64,000 bases of DNA. Source: a bacterium SCSIO 12827. Its GTDB lineage: Bacteria > Pseudomonadota > Alphaproteobacteria > Rhodospirillales > Casp-alpha2. The stretch is from assembly GCA_024397995.1 (NCBI GenBank), contig CP073746.1:2787501-2851500 (forward strand), in the 5' to 3' direction. The notes beneath the pieces were generated by a model. The model did not search any database. It saw only the letters and a list, made by a program, of their open reading frames with translations, and was not told the origin of the DNA. Positions 25,762-34,655 of the stretch are shown here, in pieces; the first letter of the stretch is position 1, and each line of letters starts with the position of its first letter. The position numbers and the translations under genes are program-made.

Positions 25762-28353
25762 TCAGGCCGCCTGGGCCGATGTTTTGCGGATACGTGCTTT
25801 CTGCGCCAGGACGACCAGACACAGAATCAGCAACGCGGGAAGATAGACCCAGTACTTGTTCAGCTGATCGGCCGGTTGCAGGACGTGGGTGATTTCCTGA
25901 TCCCAATCCAGGCCCGCTTTCTTAGCTTCGGAGCCGAAGGCGACGTCGTCGATCAGGATTTTACCATCCTCCTCGCGAACCGTGATGCCGGCGGCCTTGA
26001 TGCGCTCGTCCCCGCTTGCCGCAGGCCCCATGGGCAGCACGACCATCCATTCGCGGGGATTTCCAATGTCGTCCTTGCCGGAGATCATCAGACGGATTTT
26101 TTCACCCTCCGGCGTCTTTTCGAAGGCCGTCGCCATTTCCGCCGGCTTGTGGTCGATGTAGGGCGCCGAAACCATGTCCATCCAGAACCCGGGCCGGAAG
26201 AACGAGAACGCCAACAACAGCAGCAGCGCCGTCTCCCATATCTTGCTTTTGGTCAGGAAGTAGCCCTGGGTCGCCGCCGCGAACAATAACATCGCCAATG
26301 TCGCCGTGAGGAATATGAACACGCCGTGTAGGGCGTCCACGTCGATCAGCAGCAGATCCGTGTTGAAGATGAACAGGAACGGCAGCGCCGCCGTGCGCAG
26401 CGAATAGAAGAACGCGACGAAGCCGGTGCGGATCGGATCACCGCCGGATACGGCGGCGGCGGCAAAGGACGCCAACCCCACGGGCGGCGTCACGTCGGCC
26501 ATGATCCCGAAATAGAATACGAACAGATGCACCGCGATCAGCGGCACGATCAGGCCGTTCTGCTGCCCCAGGGTCACGATGACGGGGGCCAGCAGCGCCG
26601 ACACCACGATGTAGTTGGCCGTGGTCGGCAGGCCCATGCCCAGGATCAGCGACAGGAAAGCAGTCAGGAACAGGATCGCCATCAAGTTGCCACCGGACAG
26701 CACCTCGACCACATCGGCCAGGGCCGAGCCTACGCCGGTCTGGCTGACCACGCCGACGATGATCCCGGCGGTCGCCGTGGCGATGCCGATGCCGATCATG
26801 TTGCGGGCCCCGGTGACCAGGCCGTCGAGCAATTCGTACCAGCCGCGTTTGATCTGGGCGGTAAAATCCTTCTCTTTGCGGAAAAAGGCATAGATGGGAC
26901 GCTGGGTCAGCAGGATGAAGATCATCAGCACCGACCCCCAGAACGCCGACAGGCCGGGCGACAGCTGTTCGACCATCAGGCACCACACCAGGACGATGAC
27001 CGGCAGCAGGAAATGCAGGCCCGACTTGATGGTCGGCGCCGGTTCGGGAAGGCTGAGCACCGGCTGGTTCGGATCATCCATCTTGAGGTCCGGGTACTGG
27101 GCGGCAAAGCGCACCAACAGGACATAGACGACGGCAATACCAAAGGCGACGACAAGCGACGCATAGCCGCCCAGGATCGGCTTCATCCAGCCAAGCCCGT
27201 AATAGACCGCCAGCGACAAGCCGGACACCATGGCGATGCCGAAGGCCAGACCAACCAGGCGCTGCACCCAGGGTTTGGGCTCGACCGCGCGCGGCAGGCC
27301 TTCCATGCCCAGCTTCATAGCTTCCAGGTGTACGATGTAGACCAGGGCGATGTAGCTGATCAGGGCCGGAACGAAGGCGTGCTTGACCACGTCGAAATAG
27401 GGAATGCCCACGTATTCGACCATGAGGAATGCCGCAGCACCCATGACGGGCGGCATGATCTGACCGTTGACGGACGACGCGACCTCGACAGCCCCCGCCT
27501 TCTCGCTGGAAAACCCGACCCGCTTCATAAGCGGGATGGTGAAGGTACCGGTGGTCACCACGTTGGCGATGGAGGAGCCGGAAATCAGGCCCGTCATCGC
27601 CGATGCGACGACGGCGGCCTTGGCCGGACCGCCCTTCATATGGCCCATCAACGAGAACGCAACCTGAATGAAGTAGTTGCCCGCCCCGGCCTTGTCCAAC
27701 AACGCGCCGAACAGCACGAACAGGAACACGAAACTGGTGGAAACACCGAGCGCGATGCCGAACACGCCTTCGGTGGTGATCCAGTGGTGGTTGACCACTT
27801 CGGCCAGGGAATTGCCCTTATGGGCGATGATCCCGGGCATGTAGGGACCCAGGAAGGTATAGAGCAAGAATACGGAGGCAACGATGGCGAGTGCCGGGCC
27901 CAGCGCCCGGCGGGTCGCTTCGAGCAGAAGCAGCACCCCGATCACGGCGACCACGAAGTCCTGTTCGATCGGCGCGCCAACGCGGTCGGCGATGTCGCGG
28001 TAGAACACGAACAGATAGGACGCGCTGACGGCGCCGACAAAAGCGAAGACGATGTCCAAGATGGGAATGTAATTGCGGGGCGAACGGCTGAATGCCGGAT
28101 AGGCCAGGAATGCGAGGAAGATCGCGAAGGCCAGATGGATCGAGCGCGCCTCGGTATCGTTAAACACGCCGATGTGCAGCGCGAAGGGCAACGGTGACGC
28201 GAACCAAAGCTGGAACAAGGACCAAGCCAGGGCCGTGGAGAACAGGACCGCCGTCCAGACCTTGCCGGGTTGACGCCCACCGGTATCAGTCGATGCTACG
28301 AGGTCGGCCAACTCGTCGGCGCTGGCACCGGTTTCTTTGGTCTGTTCGCTCAT
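25762..28353 (-). CDS. TRAP transporter fused permease (DctQ-DctM, TAXI type)
   Basis: An 863-residue inner-membrane protein combining a short DctQ-like half with a 12-helix DctM half, as is typical of TAXI TRAP systems. Landmarks are SGSSIANVVTTGTFTIPLMKR and GQIMPPVMGAAAFLM in the first substrate-binding repeat and GMGLPTTANYIV in the second. A soluble segment near residues 730-830 (EKTPEGEKIRLMISGKDD) precedes a last C-terminal helix; this is longer than minimal family members. It is a sodium- or proton-coupled importer working with a TAXI receptor. The gene lies between a TAXI receptor gene and uspA. Confidence 0.95.
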   Translation of the reverse strand: MSEQTKETGASADELADLVASTDTGGRQPGKVWTAVLFSTALAWSLFQLWFASPLPFALHIGVFNDTEARSIHLAFAIFLAFLAYPAFSRSPRNYIPILDIVFAFVGAVSASYLFVFYRDIADRVGAPIEQDFVVAVIGVLLLLEATRRALGPALAIVASVFLLYTFLGPYMPGIIAHKGNSLAEVVNHHWITTEGVFGIALGVSTSFVFLFVLFGALLDKAGAGNYFIQVAFSLMGHMKGGPAKAAVVASAMTGLISGSSIANVVTTGTFTIPLMKRVGFSSEKAGAVEVASSVNGQIMPPVMGAAAFLMVEYVGIPYFDVVKHAFVPALISYIALVYIVHLEAMKLGMEGLPRAVEPKPWVQRLVGLAFGIAMVSGLSLAVYYGLGWMKPILGGYASLVVAFGIAVVYVLLVRFAAQYPDLKMDDPNQPVLSLPEPAPTIKSGLHFLLPVIVLVWCLMVEQLSPGLSAFWGSVLMIFILLTQRPIYAFFRKEKDFTAQIKRGWYELLDGLVTGARNMIGIGIATATAGIIVGVVSQTGVGSALADVVEVLSGGNLMAILFLTAFLSLILGMGLPTTANYIVVSALLAPVIVTLGQQNGLIVPLIAVHLFVFYFGIMADVTPPVGLASFAAAAVSGGDPIRTGFVAFFYSLRTAALPFLFIFNTDLLLIDVDALHGVFIFLTATLAMLLFAAATQGYFLTKSKIWETALLLLLAFSFFRPGFWMDMVSAPYIDHKPAEMATAFEKTPEGEKIRLMISGKDDIGNPREWMVVLPMGPAASGDERIKAAGITVREEDGKILIDDVAFGSEAKKAGLDWDQEITHVLQPADQLNKYWVYLPALLILCLVVLAQKARIRKTSAQAA

Positions 28354-28454
28354 TGTCGTCTCGCTTTTTTCTCAGGCCCCCAAAGGCATCACCGCGAAAG
28401 CGGTCGATGTGCCGTCCAATACCGGTCTCTCCCGTCCCGGCGATCGGCGGACGA

Positions 28455-28490
28455 AATGCATCCCCGCCGGTGCCCCGGCGGGGATGCATT
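28455..28490 (-). repeat. strong intercistronic hairpin between TAXI receptor and permease
   Basis: AATGCATCCCCGCCGG (28455-28470), loop TGCC, CCGGCGGGGATGCATT (28475-28490): a perfect 16-bp stem, six bases after the receptor stop. No T tract follows on the transcribed strand. It probably stabilises the receptor message or limits read-through into the permease gene. Confidence 0.8.
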
Positions 28491-28496
28491 CGCTGA

Positions 28497-29474
28497 TTAC
28501 TTCAACCAGCCTTTTTCCTTGTAGTACTTGGCCGCGCCGCTATGCAGCGGGGCCGAGTTGCCGGCGGCGATCATGTCCGTTTCCTTCAGATGTTCGAAGG
28601 CCGGGTGCAGCTTCTTGAAGCGCCCGAAGTTGTCGAACACGGCCTTGACGACCTGATAGACCACGTCGTCCGGCACCTTGGCCGAAGACACGAAGGTCGC
28701 CTTCACGCCGAAGGTCTTCACGTCGTCCGGGTTGCCCCGATACATGCCGCCCGGAACGGTGGCATGGGCGTAATAGGGATTGTCGGAAACCAGCTTGTCG
28801 ATGGCCGAGCCGACCACGGGGATCAGCAACGCATCGGTCGTCGTCGTTGCTTCCTGGATCGAGCCGTTCGGGTGACCCGCCGTGAACACGATGGCGTCGA
28901 CCTTGTTATCGCCAAGCGCCGCCGCCTGTTCCGAGGACTTCAGTTCGGACGCCAGAGAAAACGCGGACTCGTCCCAACCGAGAGCCTCGAGCACGACGCT
29001 CATGGTCGCGCGCTGGCCGGAACCGGGGTTGCCGACATTGACGCGCTTGCCCTTCAGGTCATCGAACTTGGTGGCGCCGGAATCCTTGCGGGCAACCACG
29101 GTGAACGGCTCGCCATGAACCGAGAATACCGATCGCAGGTCCTTGAAGGCACCGTCGTCCTTGAACTTCGAGGTGCCGTGATAGGCATGATACTGCCAAT
29201 CGGACTGGGCCACGCCCATATCCTGGTTGCCTGCCTTGATGGCATTGATGTTGGCGATGGAACCACCGGTCGACGGCGCCGTGCACTTGATGCCGTGCTT
29301 CGATGTGTTGCGATTGACCAGTTTGCAGATCGACTGACCAACGACGAAGTACACGCCGGTCTGCCCGCCGGTGCCGATGGTGATGAATTTCTCGTCTGCT
29401 GCCTGGGCACCACCGAAGGTCGCCGCCATCGCGGCGACGGCGACGGTCGCGGCCAAAGTTTTTCTCAGGAACAT
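28497..29474 (-). CDS. TAXI family TRAP transporter solute-binding protein (copy 2)
   Basis: A 325-residue periplasmic receptor, the direct partner of the fused permease downstream. The signal peptide FLRKTLAATVAVAAMAATF ends near GGAQA. TAXI motifs: ITIGTGGQTGVYFVVGQSICKLV, NQDMGVAQSDWQYHA, VNVGNPGSGQRA and PGGMYRGNPDDVKTFGV. It resembles copy 1 closely. The start is ATG 29474, which has AGGAGG seven bases upstream; the in-frame ATG at 29480 touches that sequence and is too close. It has a long upstream region with a GntR-like operator. Confidence 0.93.
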   Translation of the reverse strand: MFLRKTLAATVAVAAMAATFGGAQAADEKFITIGTGGQTGVYFVVGQSICKLVNRNTSKHGIKCTAPSTGGSIANINAIKAGNQDMGVAQSDWQYHAYHGTSKFKDDGAFKDLRSVFSVHGEPFTVVARKDSGATKFDDLKGKRVNVGNPGSGQRATMSVVLEALGWDESAFSLASELKSSEQAAALGDNKVDAIVFTAGHPNGSIQEATTTTDALLIPVVGSAIDKLVSDNPYYAHATVPGGMYRGNPDDVKTFGVKATFVSSAKVPDDVVYQVVKAVFDNFGRFKKLHPAFEHLKETDMIAAGNSAPLHSGAAKYYKEKGWLK

Positions 29475-29954
29475 TTCCATTCCTCCTTGGATTTTATCGG
29501 GTTGGGTAATGAATGAACGCCGAGACGCGGCATTAACCACGCCGTTCGGCTTGGGGAGTCCCAGGATCCGCATTCACCCCAAAACAGGGCTGATGCGAAT
29601 GTCCGGGTGATCCGCCGGGAGCAAGCCCGGCGTATCGGCGCGCAAGAACCTGGGGCCGCAGCCCCCGAAGCTGTCCCGCGGGACCGAATTTCGCTGAGTG
29701 AATAAATAGATTTCCGCCGCGCCGAGCCAGCGAACGGCTTGGTATACCAAGGAATAGGGCCGACTGCCGACACCGGTGCACAAACTTTCACCGTTGGCGT
29801 CTTATTCAGACTGCCCCCTGAAAATGCCATGTGATTCCCTGATCCATGTCGTTGCCGCGAAGTGTAACACATCGCCGGGAAAGGCCAACGGCGAAGATTA
29901 ACCTTGTCTCATGCTGTGCGGAGTTGTTCGGGAGAAAAACGAAAACACGTAACC
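29475..29954. other. intergenic regulatory region upstream of the TAXI-permease-usp genes
   Basis: A 480-base gap with no credible gene on either strand. It contains a GntR-type palindrome (29738-29751), a second palindrome GTCCCGCGGGAC (29673-29684) and the AGGAGG site of the next gene. It probably houses the promoter for copy 2 and the permease. Confidence 0.55.
29738..29751. promoter_or_regulatory. GntR-family-like operator palindrome
   Basis: CTTGGTATACCAAG is a perfect 14-bp palindrome matching the TTGGTATACCAA sites of ExuR/UxuR and related GntR (FCD) regulators. It lies about 265 bases upstream of the TAXI receptor start. No gntR gene is present in the window. Confidence 0.5.
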
Positions 29955-30959
29955 TCAGGGCAAACGTCCGACCTCCCGCAAATACTGCGCCGCCCCCGGA
30001 TGGTGGGGCGCGGTGCTGCCCTTGCGGGCCATTTCCAAGGGGTACAGCCGGTAGAATGCCGGATGTTTCGACGTGATGAAATGCAGGTTCTCGAACACCG
30101 CCTTGGTCACCTGATAAGCCGTCGCGGCATCCAGTTGCGCCCCGGCCATGACCGTCGCAACAAGGCCGACCGTCGGCACGTCCGCCGTCAGGCCGCTATA
30201 GGCTTCCTTTGGGATCAGCGCGCGCACGTAATAGGGGTTGGATGAAATCAGCCGGTCCGCGGCGGCGCCCGATACGGGGATGAATCCGATACCGCAAAGC
30301 TTGATCAGCTTGCTCAAGATGCCGTTGGGGTGCCCAGCAAGAAAGGCCGTAAGGTCGACCTTACGTCCGCAGATTGCGTTGTATTGCTCCGTCGCATTGA
30401 GGGTCGCGACCAGCGGGAAACTGTTGAGCGGCAGGCCCATGGCATCGAACAAAAGCCGCATTGTCGCGTTTGTGCCGGACGTCGCCTTGCCGATATTGAT
30501 CCGCTTGCCTGCGATATCGCTCAGCCCACTGATCCCACTGTCCTTCCTGACCATGACGGCCAGTGATTCCGGATGGGCTGAAAACAGGCTGTAGATTCCC
30601 TTGACCGCACCGATGTTGGCGAAGGTGCCTGTTCCCTTGGCCGCATGGTATTGGACATCCGACTGGACGATGCCCAGATCGTATGTGCCCTTCTTGATGC
30701 CGATGATGTTGTCGATGGAGCCTTTGCTTGTCACGGCCTCGCATCGCGTGCCGCGCATTTCCCGCCGCACGACATCGCAAATCGCCTTGCCGAGCTGGAT
30801 ATAGATGCCGCCATTGCTGCCGGTGCCGATGGTCAGGGATTTCGCCTGGGCCGGGAAGACAAGTATCGCCCCTAAGAGCAGACCAACCCCTGCCATGAAC
30901 ATGATTATAGTCGGCGGCCCCCTGAACCGGTGTCCGCTCAGACCATCTTGCTCGATCAT
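29955..30959 (-). CDS. TAXI family TRAP transporter solute-binding protein (copy 3, divergent)
   Basis: A 334-residue receptor. An N-terminal hydrophobic segment (MFMAGVGLLLGAILVFP) ending near AQA precedes SLTIGTGSNGGIYIQLGKAIC. It keeps the fold motifs GTYDLGIVQSDVQYHAA and KRINIG but has KATSGTNAT where copies 1 and 2 have NPGSG, and YVRALIPKEAYSG in place of the PGGMYRGN motif. The ligand pocket may therefore differ. It follows the aminotransferase gene by 44 bases and is likely in its operon. The start at 30959 could also be Met20 (30902). Confidence 0.88.
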   Translation of the reverse strand: MIEQDGLSGHRFRGPPTIIMFMAGVGLLLGAILVFPAQAKSLTIGTGSNGGIYIQLGKAICDVVRREMRGTRCEAVTSKGSIDNIIGIKKGTYDLGIVQSDVQYHAAKGTGTFANIGAVKGIYSLFSAHPESLAVMVRKDSGISGLSDIAGKRINIGKATSGTNATMRLLFDAMGLPLNSFPLVATLNATEQYNAICGRKVDLTAFLAGHPNGILSKLIKLCGIGFIPVSGAAADRLISSNPYYVRALIPKEAYSGLTADVPTVGLVATVMAGAQLDAATAYQVTKAVFENLHFITSKHPAFYRLYPLEMARKGSTAPHHPGAAQYLREVGRLP

Positions 30960-31003
30960 GTTTCAGGTGCCCCTTCTTTTTATTTATCCGGTCTCCCCCC
31001 GGA

Positions 31004-32341
31004 TCACGTGATCCCCGCCTCCTTCAATGTTGCGTCGATCGCATCGCCCAACAACTGGACCAGATCCCCGACCTGGGCTTCATCGATGATGAAGGGCGGG
31101 GCCAGCAGGATATGATCACCACGAACGCCGTCCGCCGTGCCGCCGGCGGGATAGCAGATCAGCCCGCGCTGGAACGCCGCCTTCTTCACCCGGGCATGGA
31201 TTTTCAGGGTCGGGTCGAAGGTTTCCTTGGTCGTCCGGTCGGCGACCAGTTCGATCCCCTGGAACAATCCGCGCCCCCGGATGTCGCCGACATGGGGGTG
31301 GTTGCCCAGGCGATCATGCAGCCGGTCGACCAGGATCGCCCCCATGCGCCGCACATTGTTCAGCAAGCCCGCGTCCCGCACCTTGCGCTGTACCGCGAGC
31401 GCCGCCGCACAGGCCATGGGATGGCCCATATAGGTATGGCCATGCTGAAAGGCGCCCGAGCCTTCCTTGAAGGCGCGGTAGACCGCACCGGATACCAGGG
31501 TCGCGCCGATCGGCTGATAGCCGGCCCCCAGGCCCTTGGCGATGCAGATGATGTCCGGCGCCACGCCATCCTGTTCGCAAGCGAACAGAGTGCCCGTGCG
31601 ACCCATGCCGCACATCACCTCATCCAAAATCATCAACACGCCGTACTTGTCGCAGATTTCCCGGATGCGCTTGAAATATCCCGGCACGGGGGCGAGCACG
31701 CCCGCCGTCGCCCCGCCCACGGTCTCGGCGATAAAGGCGGCCACGTTGCGCGGCCCCAGACGCAGGATTTCGGCTTCCAGCTCGTCGGCGGTACGCAGGC
31801 CGTATTCTTCTTCGCTCTCGCCGTCACGCATGTCGCGATAGGGGTAGCAGGCTGCGATGTGGGACGCCGGCATCAGCATCTCTTTATAGGGCTCGCGCCG
31901 CCACAGGTTGCCGCCGACGGAAAGGGCCCCCAGGGTATTGCCGTGATAGCTCTGCCGCCGGGCGATGAATTTCGTGCGCTCGGGCTGTCCCGTTTCCAAG
32001 AAATACTGGCGCGCCATCTTGAGCGCCGCCTCCACCGCTTCCGACCCACCGGACAGGAAATAGACCATCGAAATGCCGTCCGGCGCCGCGCCGACCAGAA
32101 ATTCGGCCAGCTCTTCGGCCGGTTGCGTGGTAAAGAAGCCCGTATGGGCGAAGGCCACCTTGTCGACCTGATCCTTGATCGCCTGGATGACGTCCGCGTC
32201 GCTATGGCCCAGGCAGGACACGGCGGCCCCGCCGGACGCGTCCAGATAACGCTTGCCGGTGTCGTCGATCAGGTAGATGCCGTCGCCTTTCACGGCGACG
32301 GGCATGTCGGATTTAAGGTCGCGATAGAAGACGTTGGTCAT
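31004..32341 (-). CDS. class III pyridoxal-phosphate aminotransferase
   Basis: A 445-residue omega-amino-acid-type aminotransferase. Motifs: FLSGGSEAVEAALKMARQY, YHGNTLGALSVGG, the PLP aspartate in LMILDEVMCGMGRTG and the Schiff-base lysine in ICIAKGLGAGYQPIGA. Substrate is unknown: members act on beta-alanine, GABA, taurine, diamines or similar amines with pyruvate or 2-oxoglutarate. Close linkage to TAXI receptors suggests the transported compound could be its substrate or product, which is inference. The start ATG 32341 lacks a clear ribosome binding site; upstream frame residues look non-coding. It is divergent from apt. Confidence 0.9.
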   Translation of the reverse strand: MTNVFYRDLKSDMPVAVKGDGIYLIDDTGKRYLDASGGAAVSCLGHSDADVIQAIKDQVDKVAFAHTGFFTTQPAEELAEFLVGAAPDGISMVYFLSGGSEAVEAALKMARQYFLETGQPERTKFIARRQSYHGNTLGALSVGGNLWRREPYKEMLMPASHIAACYPYRDMRDGESEEEYGLRTADELEAEILRLGPRNVAAFIAETVGGATAGVLAPVPGYFKRIREICDKYGVLMILDEVMCGMGRTGTLFACEQDGVAPDIICIAKGLGAGYQPIGATLVSGAVYRAFKEGSGAFQHGHTYMGHPMACAAALAVQRKVRDAGLLNNVRRMGAILVDRLHDRLGNHPHVGDIRGRGLFQGIELVADRTTKETFDPTLKIHARVKKAAFQRGLICYPAGGTADGVRGDHILLAPPFIIDEAQVGDLVQLLGDAIDATLKEAGIT

Positions 32342-32454
32342 CAGGCAATCCAATCCGTAACCCACCCGACCATAGGACGCGATTGCATGGTCGCGCGTCA
32401 ATCCAATAGGATGCGCCGAACATTCACACAGATAGATTTTTCCCAGAGGGGCAT

Positions 32455-32971
32455 ATGGACCTGAAAGACCACATCCGGGGGATTCCCGATTTTCCCATTC
32501 CCGGCATTTTGTTTTATGACATTTCAACCCTGCTGCGGCACCCCGACGCTTGGCAGGTGGCCCTGGGCCGCCTCGCCAAGATTGTCTCCGGGTTTCGGCC
32601 GGACCTTCTCGTCGGCATCGAATCGCGCGGCTTCCTGACGGCGGCCCCCTTGGCCTCCCGGCTGGGCTGCGGCTTCATCATGGTGCGCAAGAAGGGCAAA
32701 TTGCCCGGCGAAACCATCGCCCATGAATATTCTTTGGAATACGGCACCGACACCCTCGAAATCCAGAAGGACGCCATCGAACCGGGCCAGCGCGTGGTGG
32801 TCATGGACGACCTGCTGGCGACCGGAGGCACCATGGCCGCGTCGATTGACCTGCTGCGGGGTGCCGGGGCCGAGGTCGTGGGCGCCCACCTGCCTGATCG
32901 AACTGACCTTCCTGAAGGGCCGCGACAAGCTGGACGTACCGTTCAGCGCGCTGATGGCCTACGACGACTGA
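32455..32971 (+). pseudogene. apt: adenine phosphoribosyltransferase with apparent +1 frameshift
   Basis: The first 143 or so residues are a normal Apt: [20 protein letters not shown], the PRPP-binding loop [17 protein letters not shown], and RKKGKLPG. At the CCC run 32885-32887 the frame breaks: the remaining normal C-terminus ([26 protein letters not shown]) continues in the +1 frame to a stop at 32971. Removing one C restores a full-length, about 171-residue enzyme. In the unshifted frame the reading continues to 33015 as unrelated sequence, overlapping the next gene. It may be a sequencing error in a homopolymer or a genuine mutation. Apt salvages adenine to AMP with PRPP. Confidence 0.85.
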
Positions 32972-32990
32972 CCCGTCGGCAGGCGACCCG

Positions 32991-33449
32991 ATGGACATCC
33001 GCGAGGACGACCTGACGGGCGACGCGGTGCGCGGCGTGATCCGCGCGCACCTCGACCAGATGGTCAGCCAGACGCCGGCCGGAAGCGTTTATGCCCTCGA
33101 CCTCAGCGGCCTGACCGCACCCGATGTCACGTTCTGGTCCATATGGGACGGCGCGGAAATCATCGGCTGCGGAGCGCTCAAGGAAATCGACCCCCGCCAC
33201 GGTGAGATCAAATCCATGCATACCCTGGCGCGGTTCCGGGGCAAGGGATACGGCCGCGCCATGCTGACCCACATCCTGGCCGAGGCGCGGCGTCGGGGAT
33301 ATCGGCGGCTTAGCCTGGAAACGGGCGGCACGGGCCCGTTCGCCGCCGCGCAGGCGCTCTACCGCAATGCCGGATTCACGGACACGGGCCCCTTCGGCGG
33401 GTACACCTTCGATCCCCACAGCGTTTACCTGACCCTGGAACTCAATTAG
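32991..33449 (+). CDS. GNAT family N-acetyltransferase
   Basis: A 152-residue GNAT protein. The acetyl-CoA loop is [12 protein letters not shown] (R-x2-G-x-G/A type), with [13 protein letters not shown] in the C-terminal strand. The substrate is unknown. It starts 19 bases after the end of the intact apt frame and is likely co-transcribed with apt. It converges with mutY, overlapping its 3' end by four bases. Confidence 0.88.
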   Translation: MDIREDDLTGDAVRGVIRAHLDQMVSQTPAGSVYALDLSGLTAPDVTFWSIWDGAEIIGCGALKEIDPRHGEIKSMHTLARFRGKGYGRAMLTHILAEARRRGYRRLSLETGGTGPFAAAQALYRNAGFTDTGPFGGYTFDPHSVYLTLELN

Positions 33450-34501
33450 CCGAGCACGGCCTTCGCCACCTTCTTCATAAGGGTCGGCAGGGCATGATCG
33501 CCGAAATCGCGGGGATGAACCCAGGTGCCCTCGGCGTCATCGCCGCCGGCTGTGGTCCCGCAAACCACCGCAAGACGCAGATGGAAATGGGTGAAGGTAT
33601 GACGGACCTCCCCGGCCCCTTCCCAGGATGCCGCCGCAAGCGGGGCATGGCCCGCCGCCTCGTCCTTATCCCAGGGATCATCCCGCCAATCCGTCGAGGG
33701 CACTTCCATCATGCCGCCCAGAAGTCCCCGCTCCGCCCGCCGACGCAGCAGCACCCGGCCCTTCGCGTCCTGGATCCAGAACACGACACCGTGGCGCGTC
33801 GGCATAGCCTTTTTCGGCGCGCGGGCGGGCAGATCCGCTGCAACGCCCGCGGCGCGCGCGGCGCATGGGTCATGCCAAGGGCAGAGATCGCATTTCGGTG
33901 TCCGCGGCGTACAGACCATGGCCCCCAGATCCATCATCGCCTGGGCGAAATCGCCGGGCCGCCGGCTGGGCGTCAGGTCTCGTGCGGCCGCCTGGATCGC
34001 CGTTTTCCCGCCGGGCAGTGGCTCGGTGATGCAGCGCAGACGCGCCGTGACCCGTTCGATGTTACCGTCCACCGGCGACGCCGGCACGTCGAAGGCGATC
34101 GCCGCGATGGCGGCCGCCGTATAAGGGCCGATGCCGGGCAGGGACAAAAGCCCTGCTTCCGTATCGGGAAACCGGCCGCCGTGATCTCCGGCGACGGCCT
34201 GCGCGCATTTGTGCAAGTTGCGCGCACGGGCGTAATATCCCAGCCCCTGCCAAGTGTGCAGGACATCGTCCAATTCGGCCGCCGCCAAGTCTTCCACCCG
34301 GGGCCAGCGCGCCACAAAGTCGTCAAAATAGCTTTTTACGGTCGCCACTGTGGTCTGCTGCAACATGATCTCGGACAGCCAGACGTGGTAAGGGTCCGCC
34401 CGCCGGCCCGCGGGTGCCCGCCACGGTAATACCCGCCGGTGGCGGTCATACCAGCCCAGCAACGCCCCGGTCAGGGCATCATTGGCGGACGAAAGGCTCA
34501 T
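33446..34501 (-). CDS. mutY: A/G-specific adenine DNA glycosylase
   Basis: A 351-residue enzyme that removes adenine mispaired with 8-oxoguanine. The N-terminal catalytic domain has LSEIMLQQTTVATVKSYF (catalytic Glu), the helix-hairpin-helix LLSLPGIGPYTAAAIAAIAF, the catalytic Asp in VDGNIERV, and the 4Fe-4S cluster motif C-x6-C-x2-C-x5-C (CTPRTPKCDLCPWHDPC). A NUDIX-like C-terminal domain (about 225-351) recognises 8-oxoG. Full length for the family. Divergent from the DUF721 gene, as in many alphaproteobacteria. Confidence 0.96.
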   Translation of the reverse strand: MSLSSANDALTGALLGWYDRHRRVLPWRAPAGRRADPYHVWLSEIMLQQTTVATVKSYFDDFVARWPRVEDLAAAELDDVLHTWQGLGYYARARNLHKCAQAVAGDHGGRFPDTEAGLLSLPGIGPYTAAAIAAIAFDVPASPVDGNIERVTARLRCITEPLPGGKTAIQAAARDLTPSRRPGDFAQAMMDLGAMVCTPRTPKCDLCPWHDPCAARAAGVAADLPARAPKKAMPTRHGVVFWIQDAKGRVLLRRRAERGLLGGMMEVPSTDWRDDPWDKDEAAGHAPLAAASWEGAGEVRHTFTHFHLRLAVVCGTTAGGDDAEGTWVHPRDFGDHALPTLMKKVAKAVLG

Positions 34502-34655
34502 GACAGGCTCCCGGTTCCGGCAATATCCGTGTTATCCCCCGGCTTCCACCGGCAGGCCCTTGCCGGGCCCAGGGTCGGCACTCTTAAATGCATCCCCCGT
34601 TAATGCCACGCCGCCGGGACGCGGAAAAGGGCGGCGACGGCCCGAAAGGAACACC

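Noticed and set aside
26527-28197. 556-residue plus-strand frame opposite the TRAP permease
   Set aside because: Antisense shadow with His/Gln/Gly/Asp-rich low-complexity composition; the minus-strand permease is unambiguous.
29673-29684. Palindrome GTCCCGCGGGAC in the TAXI leader
   Set aside because: GC-rich palindromes of this length are expected by chance in such a genome and it matches no known operator.
32884-32887. Programmed frameshift in apt
   Set aside because: No slippery heptamer or stimulatory structure is visible and Apt is not known to use frameshifting; a homopolymer error or mutation is simpler.
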